The notes beneath the pieces are model-generated. The model made no database searches. It was given only the letters and a program-made list of their open reading frames with translations, and was not told the DNA's origin. Position numbers and translations under genes: made by a program. Below are positions 1 to 6,494 of a DNA stretch of 6,494 bases, in pieces (the first letter of the stretch is position 1; every line of letters starts with the position of its first letter). Location: assembly GCA_030695265.1 (NCBI GenBank), contig JAUYTA010000963.1:1-6494 (forward strand), written 5' to 3'. Origin of the DNA: Bacteroidota bacterium (GTDB lineage Bacteria > Bacteroidota > Bacteroidia > Bacteroidales > Prolixibacteraceae).

Positions 1-2354
1 CTGGCGAACGACTTATTGGTGCCAACCTCGCGATTTTAAACAGTTTCAGCGGTACTACAACCGATTTAAACGGTGCTTACCTGTTTAAGAACCTAAAGGC
101 CGGAACTTACAATCTGACAATCTCTTACATTGGGTATGAAAAACAAACTGCAGAAGTGAAAATCAGCAGTAATCAGACCCTTGATCTTGTTTTGAAACAG
201 GATAATTTTCTGGCGGAAGAAGTCCTGGTTTCAGCTACCCGCGTGAAGGAAAAGACTCCGGTCGCTTTTACAACAGTCGAAAAGTCGGCAATTCAGGACA
301 AAAACATGGGACAGGATATTCCTTATTTACTTGGATTAACGCCTTCATTTGTTGCTACTTCTGATGCCGGAACCGGCGTGGGTTACACAAATTTCAGGAT
401 TCGCGGAACCGATTTAAACCGCATTAATGTGACTGTTAACGGCATTCCGATGAACGATGCCGAATCGCACGGAACCTGGTGGGTCGATATTCCCGATCTG
501 GCCTCATCGACCGACAATATTCAGGTGCAGCGCGGTGTCGGCACTTCCACAAACGGTGCTGCGGCTTTCGGTGCAACCATCAATCTGCAAACCACTACCA
601 TCAACAAAGATGCATTTGCCGAATACAGCACATCCGCCGGTTCGTTTGGTTCGATGAAACATTCGTTTGGTCTGGGTTCCGGTATCATAAAAGAAAATTT
701 CACCTTCGACGCCCGATTGTCGAAAATCAGTTCCGATGGATTTATCGACCGTGCCTCATCTGACCTGAAATCATTTTTTCTTTCAGGAGGATATTTTACA
801 CCGAATACCATTCTTAAAGTCAATATTTTTTCAGGATTGGAAGACACCTACCAGGCATGGAACGGCGTGCCATCGGTGCGTCTGAACAACGATGCAACTG
901 GGATGCAACGTTATGCCGATCATTATCTTTACAGCCAGAAACAGGTGGACGAAATGGTGAATTCAGACAGCCGCACCTACAATTTATATACTTACGAAAA
1001 CGAGATTGACCACTATCAGCAGGACCATTACCAGTTATTGTTTTCGCACAAGTTGAATGAGGTTTTGCATGTAAATGCAAGTCTTTTTTATACCGCCGGA
1101 AATGGTTATTACGAACAATTTAAAGAAAACAGGAAACTCGCTGATTACCTGATCACACCTCCGGTTTATGGTGGCGAAACGATCAAAAAATCGGATTTGA
1201 TTCGGCGTAAATGGCTTGCAAACGATTTCTACGGAACAACATTTTCGGTGAACAGAAAGCTGGAAACCAACGAATTTACTTTTGGTGGCGGCTACAATGT
1301 GTACGATGGAAATCATTTTGGAAAAGTAATCTGGGCCCGCAATGCCGGAAATTCGGAAATGAACCACGAATGGTACCGCGGAACTGGCCTGAAAAAAGAC
1401 TTTAATGTGTATGCCAAATACAACTACGAATTGGTGGAAAATCTGAACTTGTTTGCTGATTTTCAGTACCGCAAAATCGAATACAGCATCGATGGGTTGG
1501 ATGATGATTTGCGCGATTTAAAGCAATCACACAGTTTCGAATTTTTCAATCCGAAGTTGGGCATTTATTACCAGTTGAACGATCAGCAAAACATGTATGT
1601 AAACTTCGCACGTGCCAACCGCGAGCCTAACCGCTCCAATTATGTGGATGCCGATCCTGATGGAAAACAACCCACTTTTGAAACCCTGAACGATTTTGAG
1701 TTTGGCTACAAATTCAATACTTCCCGTCTGGCTTTGGGCGTGAATGCGTATTTCATGTTTTATCAGAATCAGTTAATTCTGACTGGCGAAATCAATGATG
1801 TGGGTGCGCCGATAATGACCAATGTGGACAATAGTTTCCGCGCCGGGATTGAACTGATGGCCGGAATGAAGCTGACTGAAAAGCTAAAATGGGATGTGAA
1901 TGTTACTTTGAGCAAAAACAAAATCAAAGATTTTACCGATTATGTGGATGATTGGGACAATGGCGGACAAATTGCCACGGCGTTGGGCACTACTGATCTG
2001 GCTTTTTCTCCTGAAGTAATTGCCAACAGTCAAATTAGCTGGATGGCAGCCAAAGGATTGAATGTGAGCCTTCAGACTTATTCAGTAAGCAAACAGTACA
2101 TTGACAATACCGCTAGTGACGACCGAAAACTAAATGGTTATCTGTTGAACAATCTGAAAATGACATATCGGGTACCACAAAAATTTGCCAAAGAACTGAA
2201 CCTGCACCTGATGGTGAACAACCTGTTCGACACCGAATATGAAAACAATGCCTGGGTATATTCCTATGTATTGGGAGGTGAACGCTTTGCTATGGATGGC
2301 TATTTCCCTCAGGCCGGAATACATTTTCTGGTCGGATTGAATATGCGATTTTAA
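1..2354 (+). CDS. TonB-dependent outer-membrane receptor, 5' end outside the window
   Basis: This is an outer-membrane active transporter that takes up a scarce ligand (typically a metal chelate, vitamin or glycan) using energy from TonB-ExbBD. The frame is open from base 3 to the TAA at 2352-2354, giving 783 visible residues. The GTG at 156 is internal and not a real start, because the codons before it encode the end of a carboxypeptidase-regulatory-like (CarboxypepD_reg) beta domain: GANLAI, then TDLNGAYLFKNLKAGTYNL, then SYIGYE. A TonB-box-like EEVLVSATR follows at residues 72-80. The plug domain covers roughly 80-200, with FRIRG at 131-135, NGIPMND at 146-152 and QRGVGTSTNGAAAFGATINL ending near 195. 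The remainder is a 22-strand-type barrel rich in alternating aromatic residues. It has a late VNNLFDTEYEN segment and ends in NMRF, with the terminal Phe typical of outer-membrane proteins. The signal peptide is missing only because the window starts inside the gene. It lacks a clear SusC/RagA-type signature and no SusD follows, so a glycan Sus system is unlikely. The ligand cannot be told from the sequence. Confidence 0.95.
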   Translation, partial: GERLIGANLAILNSFSGTTTDLNGAYLFKNLKAGTYNLTISYIGYEKQTAEVKISSNQTLDLVLKQDNFLAEEVLVSATRVKEKTPVAFTTVEKSAIQDKNMGQDIPYLLGLTPSFVATSDAGTGVGYTNFRIRGTDLNRINVTVNGIPMNDAESHGTWWVDIPDLASSTDNIQVQRGVGTSTNGAAAFGATINLQTTTINKDAFAEYSTSAGSFGSMKHSFGLGSGIIKENFTFDARLSKISSDGFIDRASSDLKSFFLSGGYFTPNTILKVNIFSGLEDTYQAWNGVPSVRLNNDATGMQRYADHYLYSQKQVDEMVNSDSRTYNLYTYENEIDHYQQDHYQLLFSHKLNEVLHVNASLFYTAGNGYYEQFKENRKLADYLITPPVYGGETIKKSDLIRRKWLANDFYGTTFSVNRKLETNEFTFGGGYNVYDGNHFGKVIWARNAGNSEMNHEWYRGTGLKKDFNVYAKYNYELVENLNLFADFQYRKIEYSIDGLDDDLRDLKQSHSFEFFNPKLGIYYQLNDQQNMYVNFARANREPNRSNYVDADPDGKQPTFETLNDFEFGYKFNTSRLALGVNAYFMFYQNQLILTGEINDVGAPIMTNVDNSFRAGIELMAGMKLTEKLKWDVNVTLSKNKIKDFTDYVDDWDNGGQIATALGTTDLAFSPEVIANSQISWMAAKGLNVSLQTYSVSKQYIDNTASDDRKLNGYLLNNLKMTYRVPQKFAKELNLHLMVNNLFDTEYENNAWVYSYVLGGERFAMDGYFPQAGIHFLVGLNMRF

Positions 2355-2366
2355 TATCGATGGGTC

Positions 2367-4556
2367 TTACAGTCCCAGATTCGTATATTTTTGGGTTAAC
2401 TCAAATTCGTAACCGGGATACTCATAAATGGGCAATCTTGGTTCGGTTTCACCTATAGAATAGCCCCAAATGCTTTCATAATCAGCAATATCTTCACCAA
2501 TTTCAGAAAGTTGCTGAAGGTATTCGCTGATTGATTTTGACTCAATGATGATCACCTTTTCATTGTTTTTAATAACCGGGCTATGGTTGCGCGTATGGTC
2601 AAGTTCAAATTCGAGTATTCGCCTGCCATATCGTGTTATTCCGATAGTACGGAAAGTGAGGCTTTTACCTACGCCCGGAAGGTTGAGCACATTTCTGTCA
2701 GTGCCAAGAAAAGGTAAGTCTGCCCGATTTCGTAGCTCCGATATTTTTTCAACCAATATTTCAGCATTGTGCGGAAAATCTTTTATCTCGTCGAAATACT
2801 CTTCCGGTATTTTGCCAATGACTTTTTCTTCCATTTGTTCCTGAACGGCCCTTTCGTTGGTAGCAAAATTGAAATTATTTTCCATATAACCCTTTACGCT
2901 AAATGTATAATAATTCAGCACTCCGATTTCGTTCAGAACCTTCCTTAATTTTGAAGAATGGCCACGCCGGGAGGCAGCAGTGGTGAACACCAACTGATTG
3001 GTTACGATCCATCCTGCCGAATTCAATAATTTTACTGCTTCTCTGGCTTCGGGAGTAACTTCCATCGGTGATTCAAAATGTGTTTGAATAACAAACTGTT
3101 TGATCCCGATCGCGGAAGATTTTTGTTTGAAGTCACCTAAAAGCCTGACTAATTCAGGAGTTATACGTTGAGGAAGATATACAGGCAGCCGGGTACCCAA
3201 CCTTACACGTACAATTTCGGCAAGCTTTTCGGTTTCTCCATACTTTTCGTTTGCCTGTTTCTTTTTCAAAGCCATTTCATAAATCCCGTTCAAAATATTC
3301 TCCAACGAATGGTCGGAACTCATTAACGCATCGCCTCCGGTGATTAGAATATCCCTTAGCTGCGAATCGGTTTCGAAATATTCAAGCAGTTTTTTTAGCT
3401 TTTCATCCCATGTTTCTGTTGGTTTTAACTTATCGAGATTGAAGTTCAGATAACCCCTCTGAAAATCGAACATACGCTGACACGAAGCACATAAACCACC
3501 ACATGCTCTGCCCATAGTATCAGGAATTAAAATGGCAACCTCCGGGTAGCGGCGGTGGATATTATAATCATTGGGCAGCAGCCATCCGGCAGCATTGGGT
3601 TTTCCGGCCTCCACCCTGTCCTCTTTTTCCCATGCTACGATTGAACCATATTCATCAACAAGTTGCTTGCTGTAAACCACATAATAGCGAATGGCAAGGT
3701 CGGCGCCAATGGCAAAATACGGCACACGCACATGAAGAAGTGATAGGTAATATGGGTTTATGAAAAACGGAATCCCTTTATCCTGAGCTTCATATAGTAC
3801 CTTCATGGTGTCAGGATCGAGAGAGTTACCCAGTAATTCGTTGAGGAGGTCGGGAGATCGTACCGCAAACCGAAGATGAAATAACCTGTCTTTCCACCAT
3901 TCCAAAGCCATTAGGTATTTTTGTTCCTGCGACATTCCCTGCTCAAAAAAGAATTTGGAATCCGAAATCTCGCCAACATCAATTTTTTCGATGATAATTT
4001 TTAATATCCGCTCACGGTTTTCTTCGCGAAGTTTGATAATTCTTGGATCCAGACCTGAGCACCACCTCGACATCCATTCTTCGACCTTTTCGCGGGTTGG
4101 AAATTGTCTGGTACTTTGACCTGAAAGCTGCCTGAAAAGCTGAAGCATATCCATAAAAAAGTAAGGCTTGGCCCCACCTGTTCCAAAATTCACAGCAAGC
4201 CATATCAGTTTTACCGGGTTGCTTAAGGCCTTTTCTCCCCTCAGGTTTAAATCATCAAAGTCACGGCCAGCATTGTCAATATAATCAAGTATCCTAATAG
4301 CCGCAAAGTCCTTCCATGTCAGTTTTTCAAATGCTTCGCGACCTTTTGCCTCTCTTTTATAAAATTTATAGGCATCCTCATTTTGCCTCAACTCCTCCAG
4401 TACCCAATTCCTTACTCCAATGAGTGCCTCGGTTTCGTTACGGGCATGGCGCATAATTTCTGCCAATGCAGGATTCTCTTTCAACAATTCTTTCAGAAGA
4501 ACATGCGATTTCACAGTAATCGCAATTTGGTCTAATTGGTGGGAAGCATAAGTCAT
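2367..4556 (-). CDS. KamA-family radical SAM, PLP-dependent aminomutase-like protein (729 aa); possibly glutamate 2,3-aminomutase-like
   Basis: Cytosolic enzyme of the lysine 2,3-aminomutase family, which uses a [4Fe-4S] cluster, S-adenosylmethionine and PLP to move an amino group between carbons 2 and 3. The family core runs from about residue 218 (EWWKDRLFHLRF) to about 665. Visible landmarks are INPYYLSLL at 266-274, the radical SAM CxxxCxxC at C352/C356/C359, Arg361 in the place of a carboxylate-binding Arg, ITGGDAL at 405-411, RLGTRLPVYLPQRITPELV at 452-470, QTHFESP at 491-497, and PGVGK at 627-631 with Lys631 as the likely PLP Schiff-base lysine. Lys555 and Asn625 align with the two aspartates that bind the side chain of lysine in lysine aminomutase, so another substrate is likely (see findings). 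Residues 1-215 are an extension of unknown role. No cysteine follows C359, so the C-terminal zinc site of clostridial KamA is absent. The classic enzyme is about 416 aa. The ATG at 4556 has an A/T-rich leader without a Shine-Dalgarno sequence. The gene lies 60 bases after xseB on the same strand. The family call is secure; the substrate is not. Confidence 0.9.
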   Translation of the reverse strand: MTYASHQLDQIAITVKSHVLLKELLKENPALAEIMRHARNETEALIGVRNWVLEELRQNEDAYKFYKREAKGREAFEKLTWKDFAAIRILDYIDNAGRDFDDLNLRGEKALSNPVKLIWLAVNFGTGGAKPYFFMDMLQLFRQLSGQSTRQFPTREKVEEWMSRWCSGLDPRIIKLREENRERILKIIIEKIDVGEISDSKFFFEQGMSQEQKYLMALEWWKDRLFHLRFAVRSPDLLNELLGNSLDPDTMKVLYEAQDKGIPFFINPYYLSLLHVRVPYFAIGADLAIRYYVVYSKQLVDEYGSIVAWEKEDRVEAGKPNAAGWLLPNDYNIHRRYPEVAILIPDTMGRACGGLCASCQRMFDFQRGYLNFNLDKLKPTETWDEKLKKLLEYFETDSQLRDILITGGDALMSSDHSLENILNGIYEMALKKKQANEKYGETEKLAEIVRVRLGTRLPVYLPQRITPELVRLLGDFKQKSSAIGIKQFVIQTHFESPMEVTPEAREAVKLLNSAGWIVTNQLVFTTAASRRGHSSKLRKVLNEIGVLNYYTFSVKGYMENNFNFATNERAVQEQMEEKVIGKIPEEYFDEIKDFPHNAEILVEKISELRNRADLPFLGTDRNVLNLPGVGKSLTFRTIGITRYGRRILEFELDHTRNHSPVIKNNEKVIIIESKSISEYLQQLSEIGEDIADYESIWGYSIGETEPRLPIYEYPGYEFELTQKYTNLGL

Positions 4557-4616
4557 AGCAATTAATTTAAGCTGTATGGTTTTCTTTGGCTTTCCATTTG
4601 CCTGAGTTTGGTCCTT

Positions 4617-4817
4617 TTAATTGTTCATATCGTTCAGAATCTTCTCCACTTCTGCCTCTGTTTTGTGCAGTTTGTCTTTGCAGATGGTAATGAGCGCCGA
4701 AACACGGTTTACCTGTTCCGAAAGTTCATCCACGTCCAGTTCTTCACTTTCAATTTTCTCCAGAATTTCTTCAATTTCTGTAATTGCTTCTTTGTAAGTT
4801 ACTTTTTTCGTTGCCAT
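4617..4817 (-). CDS. xseB: Exodeoxyribonuclease VII small subunit
   Basis: This is the small subunit of exonuclease VII, which binds the coiled-coil region of XseA; the complex degrades single-stranded DNA from either end into short oligonucleotides. The 66-residue protein fits the family size (roughly 60-90 aa). It shows the family pattern: YKEAITEIEEILEKIESEEL at residues 8-27, then DVDELSEQVNRVSALITICK with the usual single Cys (C46), then a charged helix ending KTEAEVEKILNDM. It is expected to form an all-alpha helical hairpin. The ATG at 4817 is preceded by an A-rich stretch (AACTAAAAAAAT on the coding strand), a usual Bacteroidota leader without a Shine-Dalgarno sequence. It lies downstream of xseA on the same strand, which supports the call. 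The 186-base, repeat-filled gap from xseA is larger than the near-contact often seen for this pair, so xseB may have its own promoter. No convincing promoter could be identified. Confidence 0.93.
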   Translation of the reverse strand: MATKKVTYKEAITEIEEILEKIESEELDVDELSEQVNRVSALITICKDKLHKTEAEVEKILNDMNN

Positions 4818-4833
4818 ATTTTTTTAGTTCAAA

Positions 4834-4857
4834 GTTTCAAGTTCCATGTTTCAAGTT
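4834..4857. repeat. Short tandem repeat, 14-base period, two copies
   Basis: GTTTCAAGTT occurs at 4834-4843 and again at 4848-4857, separated by CCAT, giving a period of 14 bases. A degenerate relative (AGTTCAAAGTT) precedes it at 4826-4836. It sits directly upstream of the xseB start. Similar GTTTCAAGTTCCA-like strings are, from memory, scattered between genes in Bacteroidota genomes. No function can be assigned. Confidence 0.6.
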
Positions 4858-4876
4858 GCGCTTTCGATTGGGCGTC

Positions 4877-4897
4877 ATGCTGAACTTGTTTCAGCAT
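4877..4897. repeat. Intergenic inverted repeat (ATGCTGAA hairpin)
   Basis: ATGCTGAA at 4877-4884 and TTCAGCAT at 4890-4897 are perfect reverse complements around a five-base loop (CTTGT), giving an 8-bp stem. The string GTCATGCTGAACTTGTTTCAGCATC resembles a dispersed intergenic repeat I recall from many Bacteroidota chromosomes. No T-tract follows on either strand, so it is not a classical intrinsic terminator. Confidence 0.65.
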
Positions 4898-4970
4898 CCC
4901 TCAACATTTCAATAAGTTAAATTTATTAAAACCGCTTATATTGGTCTGATTTTACTTCATTCTTATTTGG

Positions 4971-5000
4971 ATATTCCCCGCCTGCTTCGGGCAGGGATAT
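4971..5000. repeat. Inverted repeat just downstream of the xseA stop codon
   Basis: CCTGC (4981-4985) pairs with GCAGG (4991-4995) around TTCGG. The flanks ATAT (4971-4974) and ATAT (4997-5000) can also pair, making an imperfect longer stem. On the minus strand the structure begins three bases after the xseA stop. It could stabilise or end the xseA message, but there is no T-run after it in the direction of transcription, so a rho-independent terminator is not supported. The CCTGCCCGAAGCAGGCGGGG form resembles another dispersed Bacteroidota repeat (from memory). Confidence 0.6.
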
Positions 5001-5003
5001 TGA

Positions 5004-6419
5004 TCATTGTTTATTGTATATTTTCTTCACCATGCTTTCCACCTTTCCATCACTCAGTCGTGTTTCGAGCAGGTCGCCTTCTTTTACTGAGTGTACTGAT
5101 TTTAGAATCATTCCGTTCAGCATTGTCAGTGAATATCCACGTTTCAGGATATTTTGCGGATCGACCAGCCGCAGTTTTTCCTGAATCGAATTCAGGTTTT
5201 TCTTTTCAGTTTTGATGGTTTCAATGCTTCTGAATTTGATCAGGTTCTGAAATTGCAGCAAAAGACTTTTATTTTTCAAAACCTGTTGCCGAAAAGCGAA
5301 ATTCAGCTTGTTGCCCGATTGTTCCAATAAATGGTTTTGCCGGGTGACGTATCGGTGGGTTTGGTTTTTTGCAATTGCTGAGATTTGTTTCAAATCCGAG
5401 AACTGATTTCTCAGGAACGCCTCCGACCTGTTTTTTAGTTGAATACGCGCAATTTCCAATCGATTGGATTGTTTGACAATCAATTGATTCACCAATAAAC
5501 TCAACTGATCGGCTGCATCGTTCAACCGGTTTTTGTTTTCTTCTAACTGATCATTCACCAATTCGGTAAAATGTTTCTCCAATTCGTTCAGTTGCTGCGA
5601 AAACTGCAAGGCTCCCGTAATCAGGAATTCAGCAACTGCGGTAGGTGTTTTCATTCGGGTATGCGCCACCATGTCAATTACAGTGTCGTCTTTGTCGTGC
5701 CCAATGCCGGTAATTACCGGAAGTGGAAACTGTGCCACATTGAACGCCAACTCATAGTTATCGAAGCAAGCGAGATCAATCTGCGCCCCTCCGCCACGAA
5801 TAATTGCCACTGCATCAAACATTTCCTCGTATTCAAAAATCTGCTCAAGTGCTTTGGTGATGCTTCCGGGAGCTTCATTTCCCTGCATCACTGCCGGAAA
5901 CAGTTTGGTGTAAAAAATGAACTTGTGAGGATTGTTGTGCAATTGATCAACGAAATCCTGCAATCCTGCGGCAGTGGGAGAGGAGATGATGGCGATACGC
6001 TGAGGAACCAAAGGCAATTCGAGTTCCTTGTTCATTTCAAAAACACCATCTTCTTCGAGTCGCCTGATAATTTCACGGCGTTGCCGGGCCATGTCGCCCA
6101 AAGTATAAACCGGATCAATGTCGCGGATATTCAGGCTGAAACCATATACTTCGTGGTATTCAACTTTGGCTTGCAACAGCACTTTCAGCCCTTCCGTAAA
6201 AGCTTGTCCTGAAGTAGTTTCAAAGTAAGGTTTAAGCATCCTGAAAGTGTACGACCAGATGGTAGCGCGGCAGCGTGCAATTACAGTGTCGGTTCCATGT
6301 TCAGTTTCAATCAGGTCGAGGTAACAATGCCCGCTCCGGTTGACAGTCATTTCACTGATTTCGGCTTTCACCCAAACCGGCATCGGGGTGGGTTGCGGCG
6401 CCCTCAAGGCGCCCTGCAT
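5004..6419 (-). CDS. xseA: Exodeoxyribonuclease VII large subunit, 5' end apparently lost at a sequence junction
   Basis: Catalytic subunit of exonuclease VII, which degrades single-stranded DNA in repair and recombination. The N-terminal OB-fold is recognisable from PMPVWVKAEISEM (residues 12-24) and SGHCYLDLIE (29-38). The nuclease domain spans about 135-265, with PQRIAIISSPTAAGLQDF, IIRGGG at 206-211, DLACFDNYELA, and GIGHDKDDTVIDMVAHTR followed by KTPTAVAEF at 238-265. A long coiled coil (about 270-415) follows, the region that binds XseB. The C-terminal DPQNILKRGYSL (420-431) and EGDLLETRLSDGKVESMV (447-464) are standard for the family. The start is doubtful. Family members usually carry some 15-25 residues, including an SxxELNxLI-type helix, before the PVW motif. 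Here the first 11 residues (MQGALRAPQPT) come from GC-rich DNA with no family resemblance, and an in-frame TGA lies at 6441-6443. The ATG at 6419 is therefore probably only the first Met after a junction, not the native start. The alternative ATG at 6383 would also lack that helix. Confidence 0.9.
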   Translation of the reverse strand: MQGALRAPQPTPMPVWVKAEISEMTVNRSGHCYLDLIETEHGTDTVIARCRATIWSYTFRMLKPYFETTSGQAFTEGLKVLLQAKVEYHEVYGFSLNIRDIDPVYTLGDMARQRREIIRRLEEDGVFEMNKELELPLVPQRIAIISSPTAAGLQDFVDQLHNNPHKFIFYTKLFPAVMQGNEAPGSITKALEQIFEYEEMFDAVAIIRGGGAQIDLACFDNYELAFNVAQFPLPVITGIGHDKDDTVIDMVAHTRMKTPTAVAEFLITGALQFSQQLNELEKHFTELVNDQLEENKNRLNDAADQLSLLVNQLIVKQSNRLEIARIQLKNRSEAFLRNQFSDLKQISAIAKNQTHRYVTRQNHLLEQSGNKLNFAFRQQVLKNKSLLLQFQNLIKFRSIETIKTEKKNLNSIQEKLRLVDPQNILKRGYSLTMLNGMILKSVHSVKEGDLLETRLSDGKVESMVKKIYNKQ

Positions 6420-6494
6420 CCACAGCGGTGGACGCTGCCATCAGCGACTGGCTCCACCGAGTGCAGGCGTGGCGCGCAGCAGCGTGCTGGAGGC
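6388..6494. other. GC-rich tail of foreign appearance at the right window edge
   Basis: Bases 6391-6494 contain 75 G/C of 104 (72%), while 6291-6370 contain 38 of 80 (48%). The change coincides with the loss of xseA family similarity upstream of PMPVW. All three plus-strand frames are open through the stretch, so a fragment of a GC-rich gene is possible, but it is too short to identify. It includes GGCGCC at 6397-6402 and 6408-6413 around CTCAA, which is both a 6-bp hairpin and an 8-base direct repeat (GGCGCCCT). It may be a chimeric assembly end or a real insertion boundary. Confidence 0.6.

Noticed and set aside
156..158. GTG as the start codon of the receptor gene
   Set aside because: The same frame stays open to base 3 and encodes a recognisable carboxypeptidase-regulatory-like domain, so the GTG is an internal valine codon.
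2361..2377. Possible bidirectional terminator between the convergent receptor and KamA-like genes (TGGG/CCCA)
   Set aside because: The stem is only about six pairs with a T-T mismatch, overlaps the end of the KamA-like gene and has no T-run on either side. There is too little to call a terminator.
2664..2678. PGVGKS in the KamA-like protein read as a Walker A nucleotide-binding loop
   Set aside because: It lacks the leading G/A-x4 spacing of a P-loop and falls exactly where PLP-binding PGGGGK sits in lysine 2,3-aminomutase, so it is the PLP lysine motif.
4818..4860. Bacteroidota-type promoter (TTG and TAnnTTTG boxes) upstream of xseB
   Set aside because: The best match, AAACTTTG on the minus strand, deviates from the -7 box, and the nearest TTG is about 14 bases away rather than the expected 19-21.
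4608..4883. A 91-codon plus-strand frame with many Phe and Cys codons
   Set aside because: It is antisense to xseB and its leader. The Phe-rich translation is the complement of xseB's Lys/Glu-rich codons.
5571..6212. A 213-codon open frame on the plus strand
   Set aside because: It lies wholly antisense to the well-supported xseA coding region, its translation is rich in Cys, His and Arg without domain pattern, and it matches no family I know. It is a shadow frame.

Overview
The window looks like ordinary chromosomal DNA from a Bacteroidota species, possibly of the Marinilabiliales/Prolixibacteraceae type, although the lineage below phylum is only a guess. Three things point there. The TonB-dependent receptor is preceded by a carboxypeptidase-regulatory-like domain. 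The gene starts have A/T-rich leaders without Shine-Dalgarno sequences. The intergenic DNA carries short repeats of a kind I associate with this phylum.

Layout: bases 1-2354 (+) hold a TonB-dependent outer-membrane receptor whose signal peptide and first residues lie left of the window. It converges, with a gap of only 12 bases, on a minus-strand cluster. Read in transcription order, that cluster is xseA (6419-5004), xseB (4817-4617) and a large KamA-family radical SAM gene (4556-2367). xseA and xseB encode the two subunits of exodeoxyribonuclease VII. The 186-base gap between them is filled by three small repeats or hairpins. The KamA-like gene follows xseB after 60 bases and may share its transcript. 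No stretch longer than 300 bases lacks a gene.

Two points deserve attention. First, the KamA-family protein keeps the iron-sulfur cysteines and the PLP lysine of lysine 2,3-aminomutase, but by eye alignment its two lysine-binding aspartates are replaced by Lys and Asn. That is the pair reported for glutamate 2,3-aminomutase, so it may well not act on free lysine. It also has an N-terminal extension of roughly 215 residues and lacks the C-terminal zinc-site cysteines. Second, the right end of the window (about 6388-6494) changes abruptly to about 72% GC exactly where xseA loses its family-typical N-terminus. This suggests a chimeric assembly join or a real rearrangement that cuts off the 5' end of xseA.

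I see no CRISPR array, tRNA, rRNA, transposase or phage gene, and nothing that looks like a wholly new multi-gene system.
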